This document shows positions 25,699 to 34,781 of a DNA stretch of 64,000 bases, one piece after another. A model generated the notes under the pieces. The model saw nothing but the letters and a program-made list of their open reading frames with translations, was not told the DNA's origin and ran no database searches. Source of the DNA: Dyadobacter sp. UC 10 (lineage in GTDB: Bacteria > Bacteroidota > Bacteroidia > Cytophagales > Spirosomataceae); assembly GCF_008369915.1 (NCBI RefSeq), contig NZ_VSRN01000001.1, forward strand, positions 4,894,501-4,958,500. Reading direction: 5' to 3'. Made by a program: the position numbers and the translations under genes. Position 1 is the first letter of the stretch. Every line of letters starts with the position of its first letter.

Positions 25699-26631
25699 AT
25701 GAAAACCATAGTATATCTCTCATTAATAGTGACTTTGCTCGCTTCGTGCGGCCCGGAGAAGAATGTCTACGATGCATCGGGGACTTTTGAAGCAGTGGAA
25801 ACGATCGTGTCGGCAGAGGCGACCGGCCGCATTTTGAAGCTTGACCTGAAAGAAGGGCAGCAGCTGAAAGCGGGCCAGGTAGTAGGGTATGTGGACAGTT
25901 TGCAACTGCATTTGAAAAAAAAGCAGCTTGAAGCGCAAATCAGGGCGACTGGTAGCCGGGTTCCGGATATTGCGGCGCAAACCAACGTATATAAACAACA
26001 GATAGCGGTTTCGGAAGTCCGGCTGGACAATTTACTCCATGAAAAACAACGGGTACAGAACCTGCTGAAAGCCGACGCCGCGACGCCCAAACAGCTTGAC
26101 GATATCACCGCGCAGGTGGAGGAGCTGCAAAAGCAACTGGAAGTGATCCGCAGGCAGGACGCGGCGCAGGCTTCGGTACTAAAAACGCAGACTTCCGGGC
26201 TCCGGGCGGATGCAAAGCCGCTTTACGTGCAGATTGAGCAGATCAACGACCAGCTGGCCAAGGCGAAGATCATCAATGAAACTACGGGGACTGTTTTGTC
26301 CAAATATGCGGAAGTAAACGAAATGGCGGTCGCAGGTAAGCCGCTGTATAAGGTTGCCGACCTGTCGACCTTGGTACTTCGCGCTTATGTTACCGGCGAT
26401 CAGTTGACGGGAATTAAGCTCAATCAGCAGGTTAAAGTGTTGATTGACAGCGCCGAGGGGAAATACCGGCAGGTGCCGGGCATGATCGAGTGGATTAGTG
26501 ATAAAGCGGAATTTACGCCCAAAACAATCCAGACAAAAGATGAGCGCGCCAACCTGGTTTACGCGGTGAAAATCAGGGTAAAAAATGACGGTTTGTTGAA
26601 AATCGGCATGTACGGGGAGGTAATTCTGTAA
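25699..26631 (+). CDS. HlyD/YbhG-type periplasmic adaptor lipoprotein
   Basis: 310 residues. The start is a lipoprotein signal with lipobox LLASC (Cys at residue 17), so it should be anchored in a membrane facing the periplasm. A split biotinyl-lipoyl-like domain brackets a long coiled-coil hairpin (about 65-190, rich in Gln, Lys, Glu), and a beta-barrel domain follows (NEMAVAGKPLYKVADLSTLV). This is the membrane-fusion protein that links the ABC permeases to the TolC channel. Similar in length and layout to E. coli YbhG. Confidence 0.9.
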   Translation: MKTIVYLSLIVTLLASCGPEKNVYDASGTFEAVETIVSAEATGRILKLDLKEGQQLKAGQVVGYVDSLQLHLKKKQLEAQIRATGSRVPDIAAQTNVYKQQIAVSEVRLDNLLHEKQRVQNLLKADAATPKQLDDITAQVEELQKQLEVIRRQDAAQASVLKTQTSGLRADAKPLYVQIEQINDQLAKAKIINETTGTVLSKYAEVNEMAVAGKPLYKVADLSTLVLRAYVTGDQLTGIKLNQQVKVLIDSAEGKYRQVPGMIEWISDKAEFTPKTIQTKDERANLVYAVKIRVKNDGLLKIGMYGEVIL

Positions 26632-26634
26632 GAT

Positions 26635-27540
26635 ATGGACGCGATCAACCTGCAACATATTACCAAAACATACGGAAAGGAAAAGACGCTGGCTGTCGAC
26701 GATGTTTCGTTTGCGGTTAAAAAAGGCGAGCTGTTTGGATTAATAGGACCTGACGGAGCAGGGAAAACGAGCATTTTCAGAGTATTGACTACGCTTTTGC
26801 TTCCGGACCAGGGAACTGCGACAGTGGACGGGTTTGATGTGGTACGTAATTTCAGGGAGATCAGGAATACGGTCGGTTATATGCCGGGCAAATTTTCACT
26901 TTACCAGGATCTGACGGTAGAAGAGAATTTAAACTTTTTCGCCACGGTTTTCGGGACTACTATTCATGAAAATTACCATTTGATCGAGGATATCTATGTT
27001 CAGATCGAGCCTTTTAAGAATAGGAGAGCAGGGAAATTGTCGGGTGGAATGAAGCAAAAGCTGGCATTATGCTGTGCGCTGATCCACAAACCGACGACCT
27101 TGTTTTTGGATGAGCCCACGACGGGCGTCGACCCGGTTTCGCGGAAGGAATTCTGGGAAATGCTGCGGCGGCTGAAAGCGCAGGATATTACGATCATCGT
27201 TTCCACGCCTTACATGGATGAAGCCGCACTTTGCGACCGTATTGCACTGATACAGAGCGGAAAGATCTTGTCGATCGATCAACCAATGAACATTACAGGC
27301 AGCTACCCCGACCCGCTCTGGGCCGTGAAATCTGAACAAATGTACCCGCTGCTGAAAGCACTGGAAACATATCCGGAGCGGATCAATAGCTACGCATTCG
27401 GCGAATACGCGCATATTTCAACCCAAACGGAAAGTGAAAATGGCCTGCGGGATTATCTCGGAGGGCTCGGTATGAAAAACATTGAGATCATGAAGATCGA
27501 CGCAACCATTGAGGATTCATTTATCAGGTTATTGAATTAA
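26635..27540 (+). CDS. ABC transporter ATP-binding protein, YbhF N-half type
   Basis: 301 residues. Walker A GPDGAGKTS, signature LSGGMKQKL, Walker B TLFLDEPTTGVDP. The H-loop histidine is replaced: the segment reads IVSTPYMDEA where IVSTHYMDEA would be normal. E. coli YbhF is one chain with two ATPase halves; here they are separate genes. The C-terminal 80 residues are an extension typical of drug-export ATPases. The gene starts 3 bp after the adaptor stop. Confidence 0.92.
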   Translation: MDAINLQHITKTYGKEKTLAVDDVSFAVKKGELFGLIGPDGAGKTSIFRVLTTLLLPDQGTATVDGFDVVRNFREIRNTVGYMPGKFSLYQDLTVEENLNFFATVFGTTIHENYHLIEDIYVQIEPFKNRRAGKLSGGMKQKLALCCALIHKPTTLFLDEPTTGVDPVSRKEFWEMLRRLKAQDITIIVSTPYMDEAALCDRIALIQSGKILSIDQPMNITGSYPDPLWAVKSEQMYPLLKALETYPERINSYAFGEYAHISTQTESENGLRDYLGGLGMKNIEIMKIDATIEDSFIRLLN

Positions 27541-27560
27541 AAACGGCGTGGCCGCAAGAT

Positions 27561-28307
27561 ATGGCACAGGATGAGAAAGTGATCGTTTGTGACAAGCTGA
27601 CAAAGCGTTTCGGCGATTTCGTGGCGACGAATGAAATTACATTTGAGGTAAATAAAGGGGAGATATTCGGCTTTCTGGGCGCGAACGGAGCGGGCAAAAC
27701 AACCGCAATGCGCATGCTGTGCGGACTTTCGGCGCCTACTTCCGGATCAGCGACGATTGCAGGCTTTGATGTGTATACCCAAACCGAAAATATCAAGCGG
27801 AATATCGGTTATATGAGCCAGAAATTTTCGCTCTACGAAAACCTGACCGTACTTGAAAACATCGAATTCTTCGGCGGTATTTACGGGCTTTCTGACCGGG
27901 ATATTGAAAGCAAATCGCAGGAAATGGTGGGCCGGCTAGGCTTAGAAACGGAGACTAAAAAGCTGGTGGCTGCATTGCCGCTTGGCTGGAAACAAAAGCT
28001 TTCGTTTTCGGTCGCTGTTTTGCACGAGCCCAAAATCGTTTTTCTCGACGAGCCGACCGGCGGGGTAGATCCGGTGACGCGGCGGCAGTTCTGGGACCTG
28101 ATCTACGAGGCTGCCGATCGTGGCATTACCGTTTTTGTGACCACGCATTATATGGATGAAGCTGAATACTGTAATCGCATTTCGATTATGGTCGACGGAA
28201 AAATAGAGGTGCTCGATACGCCCGCTAACCTGAGAAGCCGCTTTGGCGCGAGCTCCATGGACGAGGTATTTTATCAACTGGCGCGGGGCGCAAAAAGGGG
28301 AGAATAA
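27561..28307 (+). CDS. ABC transporter ATP-binding protein, YbhF C-half type
   Basis: 248 residues. Walker A GANGAGKTT, Walker B IVFLDEPTGGVDP and H-loop FVTTHYMDEAEYC are normal. The signature is altered: LPLGWKQKL in place of LSGGQ. Paired with the previous ATPase, this gives one composite ATP site with both the missing H-loop His and the altered signature, and one intact site. The start ATG is 20 bp after the previous stop. Confidence 0.92.
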   Translation: MAQDEKVIVCDKLTKRFGDFVATNEITFEVNKGEIFGFLGANGAGKTTAMRMLCGLSAPTSGSATIAGFDVYTQTENIKRNIGYMSQKFSLYENLTVLENIEFFGGIYGLSDRDIESKSQEMVGRLGLETETKKLVAALPLGWKQKLSFSVAVLHEPKIVFLDEPTGGVDPVTRRQFWDLIYEAADRGITVFVTTHYMDEAEYCNRISIMVDGKIEVLDTPANLRSRFGASSMDEVFYQLARGAKRGE

Positions 28308-28310
28308 GCT

Positions 28311-29417
28311 ATGAAACAATTCATTGCATTCGTCAGAAAGGAATTTTATCACGTCCTGCGAGACCGCCGGACCCTGCTCATTTTGTTTGGAATGCCGATT
28401 GCCCAGATATTGATTTTCGGGTTTGCACTGACCAACGAGGTGAAGGATTCGGAGATATTGCTGGTGGATTATGCAAAAGACAATGCGTCGCAGCAGCTGA
28501 TTTCGAAGATTGGCGCAAGCCGCTATTTTAAATTCAGCCAGGCCGCACTGACGCACGATGAAATCCTGTCCACATTTCAAAAAGGGAAAATAAAGGCGGT
28601 GGTGGTTTTTCCGGTCCATTTTAATCAGGAGCTTTTACACAACAATAAAGCGCAGATTCAGATCATTGCGGACGCGACCGACATTAACACAGCCAATATG
28701 ATCACCAGCTACCTTTCTGCGATCGTCCTCGATTACCAAACCCGCCTGAACGAAAATCTGGAAATACCTTACCAGATCATTCCGGAGACGCGCATGCTTT
28801 ACAATCCGCAGCTCAAAGGCGCGCATGGATTTGTACCTGGTGTGATGGCGCTGGTGTTAATGCTCGTTTCGGTGATGATGACCGCGATTTCAATTGTCAG
28901 GGAAAAGGAAACGGGCACGATGGAGATATTGCTGGTTTCTCCTTTCAAGCCGGTGCTCGTGATTTTTGCGAAAGCATTTCCCTATCTTTTGCTGTCGCTG
29001 GTAAATGTGAGTGCGATCCTTTTCCTGAGCGTTTTCGCGCTCGAACTTCCGGTGAAAGGCAGTATTGTGTTGCTGTTTGCGGAAAGCACATTGTTCATCA
29101 TCACCTGTCTGGCGCTCGGGATATTTATTTCCATCAAAACCGACTCGCAGCAGATCGCCATGCTGATCTCGCTGATGGGCATGCTGCTGCCGACGATGAT
29201 GTTCAGCGGTTTTTTGTTCCCGATTGAAAATATGCCGCTGCCATTGCAGTTTATCTCCAATATCGTCCCTTCCAAATGGTTTTACATCATAGTCAAATCG
29301 ATCATGATCAAAGGGTTAGGTTTGTCTGCATTGTGGAAAGAAACGCTGATACTGCTTGGGATGACCCTGTTTTTATTGACGATCAGTTTAAAAAGTTTTA
29401 AAATCCGCCTGCAATGA
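28311..29417 (+). CDS. ABC-2 type permease, YbhS-like
   Basis: 368 residues. One N-terminal membrane segment (about 25-43), a large periplasmic domain (about 45-175), then five membrane segments from residue 178 on, with the ABC-2 motif IVREKETGTMEILLVSP. FSGFLFPIENMP is typical of the last third. With the next gene it forms the heterodimeric pore of the efflux pump. It overlaps that gene by 4 bp. Confidence 0.92.
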   Translation: MKQFIAFVRKEFYHVLRDRRTLLILFGMPIAQILIFGFALTNEVKDSEILLVDYAKDNASQQLISKIGASRYFKFSQAALTHDEILSTFQKGKIKAVVVFPVHFNQELLHNNKAQIQIIADATDINTANMITSYLSAIVLDYQTRLNENLEIPYQIIPETRMLYNPQLKGAHGFVPGVMALVLMLVSVMMTAISIVREKETGTMEILLVSPFKPVLVIFAKAFPYLLLSLVNVSAILFLSVFALELPVKGSIVLLFAESTLFIITCLALGIFISIKTDSQQIAMLISLMGMLLPTMMFSGFLFPIENMPLPLQFISNIVPSKWFYIIVKSIMIKGLGLSALWKETLILLGMTLFLLTISLKSFKIRLQ

Positions 29418-30532
29418 GGACACTCAGATTTTTACTCAGGAAAGAATTCCGGCAGATTTTCAGAGATAAGGCGATTGTGATGATGATCTTTTTTATGCCC
29501 GTTATTCAACTGATCATCATGCCGCTGGCTGCCGATTATGAGGTCAGGAATGTCAATCTGGCGGTGGTTGATAACGATAGGTCACCTTATTCTCAAAAGT
29601 TGATTTCGAAAGTGATTGCCTCTGGCTATTTCAGATTGCAGGGTTACAATCGCTCATTTAACGAAGCTTTCAGGCTGATCGAATCCGACGAGGCAGATCT
29701 GATCCTTGAAATCCCGCACGGTTTTGAAAAAAACCTGATCCGCGAGGATAAGCAAAAGCTTTTTGTGGCCGTCAATGCGATCAATGGTACAAAAGCCAAT
29801 CTGGGTGGCTCTTACCTGAACACGATTATCGGGAATTTCAATGCGGATATCCGGATGCAACTCGTTCAGCAACCCCGATATAGTCAGGTTCCGGTGATTG
29901 ATATCGTCGTTTCCAACTGGTTTAATCCGGTATTGAATTACAAACTTTTCATCGTGCCGGGCATTATGGCGATATTGGTGACAATGGTCGGCGGGTTTTT
30001 GTCGGCCCTGAATATTGTGAAGGAAAAAGAGATAGGTACCATCGAGCAGATCAATGTTACACCTATCAAAAAACATATATTCATTCTAGGCAAGCTGATT
30101 CCCTTCTGGGTTCTGGCCAATATCGTTTTCACGATCGGGCTGCTGCTCGCCCGGTTTGTGTATGGCATTGCGCCGGTAGGTAATCTGCTGGTGTTATATC
30201 TGTTTATCGCCGTTTACCTGCTCACTGTGCTTGGCTTCGGTTTGCTGGTCTCCACATTTTGCGACACGCAGCAGCAGGCGATGTTCATCATGTTCTTTTT
30301 CATGATGCTGTTTATATTGCTCGGCGGACTGTTTACTTCGATCGACAGTATGCCCGATTGGGCGAAAGTAATCACCCGCTTTAATCCGGTGAGATATATG
30401 ATCGAGGTGATGCGGATGGTGATATTAAAAGGCAGTACGCTGGTTGACGTACTGCCTCATCTGGGTGCTGTCACATTAATGTCAGTGGTTCTGAATGGCT
30501 GGGCGATATTGAATTACAAGAAAACGAACTGA
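29414..30532 (+). CDS. ABC-2 type permease, YbhR-like
   Basis: 372 residues, same layout as the previous permease: an N-terminal helix (about 21-40), a periplasmic domain (about 40-175), five C-terminal helices, and IVKEKEIGTIEQINVTPIKK as the ABC-2 motif. LGGLFTSIDSMPDWAK matches the family. Last gene of the efflux operon; it ends 2 bp from the convergent dehydrogenase gene, with no terminator visible between them. Confidence 0.92.
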   Translation: MRTLRFLLRKEFRQIFRDKAIVMMIFFMPVIQLIIMPLAADYEVRNVNLAVVDNDRSPYSQKLISKVIASGYFRLQGYNRSFNEAFRLIESDEADLILEIPHGFEKNLIREDKQKLFVAVNAINGTKANLGGSYLNTIIGNFNADIRMQLVQQPRYSQVPVIDIVVSNWFNPVLNYKLFIVPGIMAILVTMVGGFLSALNIVKEKEIGTIEQINVTPIKKHIFILGKLIPFWVLANIVFTIGLLLARFVYGIAPVGNLLVLYLFIAVYLLTVLGFGLLVSTFCDTQQQAMFIMFFFMMLFILLGGLFTSIDSMPDWAKVITRFNPVRYMIEVMRMVILKGSTLVDVLPHLGAVTLMSVVLNGWAILNYKKTN

Positions 30533-30534
30533 AT

Positions 30535-31548
30535 CTAGTCCAGCGAAACCATTGCTTTGATAACCCCGTTTGCGGGATCCAGCCAGCCTTGAAAATTGCT
30601 TTCCACTTCATCAAAATTAACGCGATGCGTGATATAGGTTTTCGGGTCAACCAGCCTGCTTTTCATGCTTGAAATGACGTGCTCAAAGTCCTCCCGGGTT
30701 GCGTTGCGGCTGCTCATCAATGTGGCTTCCCGCTTGTGAAATTCGGGGTGACTGAATGAAATGTCTCCTTTCTGCAACCCTACCAGCACATATCTCCCGC
30801 CATGCGCGAGGTAAGCGAATGCATTATTGATCGCCCGCAGGCTGCCGGTTGCGTCAATGATCACGGTAGGCATTTCTCCGTCGGTCAGGTTGGCGAGTGT
30901 AGCCGCGACGTCCCCGGTTACTGCATTGATAGTATGCGCCACGCCAAGTTTTTCTTTGCAAAAAGCCAGTCTTGAATCGTTAATATCGAGCGCGATCACA
31001 TTTCCGCCTGCTATTCTTGCAAACTCCATTGTTCCCAAACCAATAGGTCCCGCGCCTACTACCAGCACATTTTCACCTTTTTGCACCATTGCCCGCTTGA
31101 CGCCATGCGCACCTATTGCCAGCGGCTCGACCAATGCCAGCTCGTCAAAGCTCAGCCCGTCGCCGTGAACCAGTGAATAGGAGGGGACGGAGAGGTATTC
31201 CACCATTCCGCCGTCAATATGCACCCCGGATACTTTCAGACTGGTACAGCAGTTGGGCTTTCCGTTCCGGCAGGCCACGCATTTTTTGCAATTGAAGTAG
31301 GGGATAAAAGTGACGATTTCTCCCACCGAAAAATCCGGCCTGTCGGTTTCTACAATTTCTCCTGCCAGTTCGTGTCCCAAAATCCTCGGATAATTGAAGA
31401 AAGGCTGGGTGCCTTCAAATGCATGCAGATCGGTGCCGCAGATGCCAATTCTACGAATTCGGATCAAAGTATAGCCTTCCTGGATTTCAGGAGTGAGCAT
31501 TTCCTGGTAGGCGAAATGCCCCGGTGTGGTGCAAACCAGCGTTTTCAT
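30535..31548 (-). CDS. Zinc-binding medium-chain alcohol dehydrogenase, sugar type
   Basis: 337 residues. Catalytic zinc ligands C37 and H59-E60 (GICGTDLHAF, LGHELAGEI); structural zinc cysteines at 87, 90, 93 and 101. The NAD motif VVGAGPIGLGTMEFA follows. The family includes threonine, sorbitol and L-galactonate dehydrogenases; next to a FucP-like transporter and an SDR, a step in L-fucose or similar deoxysugar or sugar-acid oxidation is likely (inference). It is the last of the three-gene minus-strand cluster. Confidence 0.85.
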   Translation of the reverse strand: MKTLVCTTPGHFAYQEMLTPEIQEGYTLIRIRRIGICGTDLHAFEGTQPFFNYPRILGHELAGEIVETDRPDFSVGEIVTFIPYFNCKKCVACRNGKPNCCTSLKVSGVHIDGGMVEYLSVPSYSLVHGDGLSFDELALVEPLAIGAHGVKRAMVQKGENVLVVGAGPIGLGTMEFARIAGGNVIALDINDSRLAFCKEKLGVAHTINAVTGDVAATLANLTDGEMPTVIIDATGSLRAINNAFAYLAHGGRYVLVGLQKGDISFSHPEFHKREATLMSSRNATREDFEHVISSMKSRLVDPKTYITHRVNFDEVESNFQGWLDPANGVIKAMVSLD

Positions 31549-31592
31549 TTTGGTAAATGTTAATTTTTCGTTGAGAAAATAGCAGCGGCGAG

Positions 31593-32381
31593 CTAAGAAT
31601 TGGCCAGCGCGCGGTCCAAATGCACATAACCGCCATCTACGTAAATCAACTGGCCAGTCGTGTGGCTGGAACGCTGTGAAAGCAGGAATACGGTCATATT
31701 CGCAATTTCCTCGGCGGTCGTCATCCGGTTTTCCAGCGGAATATGTGCGGTGATGGATTCGAGTTTCTCGGCCGGGTTTGGCAAAGTTTCGATCCAGCGT
31801 TCATAAAGCGGCGTCCAGCATTCGGCTACGATCACTGAATTGACGCGGATCCCGTATTTCAGGAGCTCCACTGCCCATTCCCGCGTCAGCGCATTTCTGC
31901 CTCCATTTGCAGCGGCATAGGCAGAAGTTCCGCCCTGGCCGGTATCCGCCGTTTTGGAGCTGATATTCACAATCGCACCCTTCGATTTCTTTAACTCAGG
32001 CAATGCATATTGTGCCATTAAATAGTAATGCACTACGTTTTTGTGCAAAGACGCGATGAAGCTTTCGTAATCACCTTTTTCAAGCCCGACACCATCGTTT
32101 ACCCCGGCATTATTAACCAGCCCGTCGATCCGGCCATATTTTTCGATCACAGCTTTAACTGCCTTTTCTGATTCTTCCGGGCGGGTCAGTTCTGCGGCTA
32201 CCTGAAAAGATTCGAAGCCTTTTGAAGCAAGCTCAGTCACCAGTTTCTGGTTATCGTTTTCGTTTCTTCCTACAATGACAGGAATAGCGCCTTCTTTGGC
32301 TAATACCTGCACAATTCCTTCTCCAATGCCCTTCGCGCCGCCTGTTACAATGACTATTTTATTAAAAAGCTGTAAGTCCAT
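31593..32381 (-). CDS. SDR-family oxidoreductase, L-fucose dehydrogenase-like, with YxxxN
   Basis: 262 residues. Cofactor motif TGGAKGIGEG (13-22), NNAG at 90-93, catalytic Ser in NISSK (141/142) and Tyr at 155. The catalytic lysine of YxxxK is Asn159: the codons read Y-A-A-A-N. The run ALTREWAVELLKYGIRVN is typical of sugar SDRs that oxidise L-fucose or keto-deoxy sugar acids. The change may be a lineage trait or may cut activity. It lies 38 bp downstream of fucP and 44 bp before the zinc dehydrogenase. Confidence 0.82.
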   Translation of the reverse strand: MDLQLFNKIVIVTGGAKGIGEGIVQVLAKEGAIPVIVGRNENDNQKLVTELASKGFESFQVAAELTRPEESEKAVKAVIEKYGRIDGLVNNAGVNDGVGLEKGDYESFIASLHKNVVHYYLMAQYALPELKKSKGAIVNISSKTADTGQGGTSAYAAANGGRNALTREWAVELLKYGIRVNSVIVAECWTPLYERWIETLPNPAEKLESITAHIPLENRMTTAEEIANMTVFLLSQRSSHTTGQLIYVDGGYVHLDRALANS

Positions 32382-32419
32382 ATGATTTAAATTGAAATAA
32401 AACCCGATTGCTGAAAACC

Positions 32420-33673
32420 TTAATGGGACGTCCCAAGCGTCACTTTTTTGATCCTGTTATTCTTGATTGCGAAATAGAAAACAACAATAAAACAAACCGC
32501 CGGCACGACATAGGCTGTTTGGATGGACGAAACATCCGACACCTGACCCATAATCACAGGGAAAAATGCCCCTCCGACAATGGACATGATAACCAGCGAA
32601 GAGCCGATCTTCGTTTTTTCGCCCAGCCCCCTGATACTCAATGCAAAAATCGTGGGAAACATGATCGACATAAAGAACTGGACACCAACAAGCGCATAAA
32701 CCGCCGCCATGCCCGAAGTGGTTACGGCCAGCGCGAGCAATGCTACGTTAATAATACTGTACAGCGCAAGCAGGCGGGGAGGGGCGACAAAACGCATCAG
32801 ATAGGTGCCAATAAACCGGCCGATCATAAAGCTTAGAAACGCACCGGACAACAGATAAGCCGCCGTTTTTTCGTCAATCCCAGCAACTTTATCAGAAAAC
32901 CTTATAAAAAAACTGCTAATGCATACCTGCGCCCCAACATAGAAAAACTGTGCAAGCGTACCCAGCAACAGGTTTGTTTCTCCCCAGATCGAGCCTCGGG
33001 TAGTTCCCGGTGTTTCTTCTTCATCTTTAATTTCGGGAAGTGCGGTGCGCCAGATCATAATGGCGACTAGGAGCACTACCAGGCCGATTACAATAAATGG
33101 AACCTGCACGGAGGCGGCTTCTGCATTGAGGTAACTGTCGAGCTCCGCACCGGACATCGCCTGCTGTTCCTGTTCGGTTAATGTTTTTCCGGAAAGAATA
33201 AACGTCCCCCCCATCAAAGGCGCCAGAAAGGCGGCGAGACCGTTGAAAGATTGTGCAAAATTGAGCCGCTGTGTGGCCGAATCGGCATCTCCCAGTACGG
33301 TTATGTACGGATTTGCGGCGGTTTCAAGCATAGTCAGTCCGCTCGCAATAATAAATAACGCGATCAGAAAAAAACCGAAATGCCGCATTTCTGCTGCCGG
33401 GTAAAAGAGAAAGGTACCGAATGCAAACAATAGCAATCCCAAAGTAATACTAGCCTTATAGCCGTATTTTTTCATAAAAAGTCCGGCGGGAAGGGCAATC
33501 AGAAAGTAGGCGATGTAGGAGGCCGAATCGATCAGAGCCGATTCGAAGTCGCTGAGCTGACAGGCTTTCTTCAAATGCGGGATTAAAATTGGGTTGAGAT
33601 TAAGCGCGAAGCCCCAAAGGAAAAATAATGACGTGATAAGGATAATTGCCAGCCGCGTTTTACGATCGGTCAT
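32420..33673 (-). CDS. fucP: Sugar:proton symporter, FucP family
   Basis: 417 residues from ATG 33673 (MTDRKTRLAII); the frame runs 15 codons longer, but those residues (FYFTPVPEFLISTS) do not look like the family. Twelve membrane segments are expected. Family blocks are LFFLWGFALNLNPILIPHLK, with the Asn and aromatic residues of helix 1, and GLTMLETAANPYITVLG. FucP imports L-fucose with protons; members of the same family carry glucose or galactose. The adjoining dehydrogenases favour L-fucose (inference). Confidence 0.88.
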   Translation of the reverse strand: MTDRKTRLAIILITSLFFLWGFALNLNPILIPHLKKACQLSDFESALIDSASYIAYFLIALPAGLFMKKYGYKASITLGLLLFAFGTFLFYPAAEMRHFGFFLIALFIIASGLTMLETAANPYITVLGDADSATQRLNFAQSFNGLAAFLAPLMGGTFILSGKTLTEQEQQAMSGAELDSYLNAEAASVQVPFIVIGLVVLLVAIMIWRTALPEIKDEEETPGTTRGSIWGETNLLLGTLAQFFYVGAQVCISSFFIRFSDKVAGIDEKTAAYLLSGAFLSFMIGRFIGTYLMRFVAPPRLLALYSIINVALLALAVTTSGMAAVYALVGVQFFMSIMFPTIFALSIRGLGEKTKIGSSLVIMSIVGGAFFPVIMGQVSDVSSIQTAYVVPAVCFIVVFYFAIKNNRIKKVTLGTSH

Positions 33674-33771
33674 AGAGGTAGAAATTAGAAATTCAGGAAC
33701 GGGTGTAAAATAAAACAATTCAACTCAAAGGAGTCTGATTTTTTTTATACTGCCCAAACACGCCCGAATCG

Positions 33772-34521
33772 CTATCTGATATGAAGCATACGCAGCACTT
33801 CCTCTTTTTTACGCCTGGAAACTTTTATCTGCACACCGTCGGACATGATTACGAATTCGTTGCTGTTGCTGATTCGGACAACATGGTCCAGATTGACCAG
33901 ATGTGACTTGTGTGTGCGCACAAACTTGAAACCTTCCAGCATATCTTCGAAGTGTTTAAGCGTTTTGCTGGCGATAAACGGCCTCCTGTCTTTCAAGTGG
34001 ATCAGCGTATAATTACGGTCGGCTTCAAGGCGAAGGATCTCTTCAACAAGAAAGAAAAACACACCTTCGTTGGACGGGACAGCCAACCGAAGACCCTTCC
34101 CATCCTTCTTTTTGACGTTTTTTACAAGGTTTTCATAGAGCTGCGTTTTTTGTCGTACAGAGTCTTGTTTACTCAAATGCCGCTTTATCGCCATGATCAA
34201 TTCGTCGGGATTGATTGGTTTGAGCAGATAGTCCAGTGCACTGAATCGTATAGCCTGGATGGCATATTGGTTGTGGGCGGTTGTGAAAATAATGTCAAAA
34301 GTGGGTTTACGTATGCGGAGCAGAAGATCGAATCCACTTTGATGGGGCATTTCGATGTCCAGGAATACGATCCCGGGACAGTACGTGTCGAGGATTTGCT
34401 GGGCCTCCCGTACCGAACCTGCCATCCTTATCTCAGACACTTCCGGTGCCAGTGTACTGATGTAATAGTGCAGGATATGCCGCGCCCGTGGTTCATCGTC
34501 GATTATCAGGACTTTTATCAT
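33772..34521 (-). CDS. LytTR-type response regulator
   Basis: 249 residues. Receiver domain 1-120 with D9-D10 and phospho-acceptor D55 (VFLDIEMPHQSGFD), K at LLKPINPDEL. C-terminal LytTR DNA-binding domain (about 150-248), with FVRTHKSHLVNLDHV. No histidine kinase gene lies next to it, so it is an orphan here. The following gene is divergent, 260 bp away. Confidence 0.92.
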   Translation of the reverse strand: MIKVLIIDDEPRARHILHYYISTLAPEVSEIRMAGSVREAQQILDTYCPGIVFLDIEMPHQSGFDLLLRIRKPTFDIIFTTAHNQYAIQAIRFSALDYLLKPINPDELIMAIKRHLSKQDSVRQKTQLYENLVKNVKKKDGKGLRLAVPSNEGVFFFLVEEILRLEADRNYTLIHLKDRRPFIASKTLKHFEDMLEGFKFVRTHKSHLVNLDHVVRISNSNEFVIMSDGVQIKVSRRKKEEVLRMLHIR

Positions 34522-34731
34522 GGATTGAAAAGGACAGGATTCGCTCGGCAGGCTTGTATATTCTGCTAAGATTCAATGCAAGGTACGCGCGGGAGCAGCA
34601 CCTGACAGTTCTAATGTGCAATCGGTAAAAGCAGATTATTAAATGGACACGCACACATTTATCTCTTCTTCCATTGGTTCAATGCGGTCTACCGCAGAGT
34701 AATCGGAATCAGAGCCCTTCCACCGCTAGGT

Positions 34732-34739
34732 TATGTTTG
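34732..34739 (+). promoter_or_regulatory. Possible -7 element for the S74-domain gene
   Basis: TATGTTTG, an exact TANNTTTG match, 42 bp before the start codon at 34782. No clear -33 TTG at the right distance. The rest of the 260-bp divergent spacer (34522-34781) shows nothing else. Confidence 0.3.
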
Positions 34740-34781
34740 TGATCTGATCATTCTCGCATCAATCACTCAATTCTCTTTACT

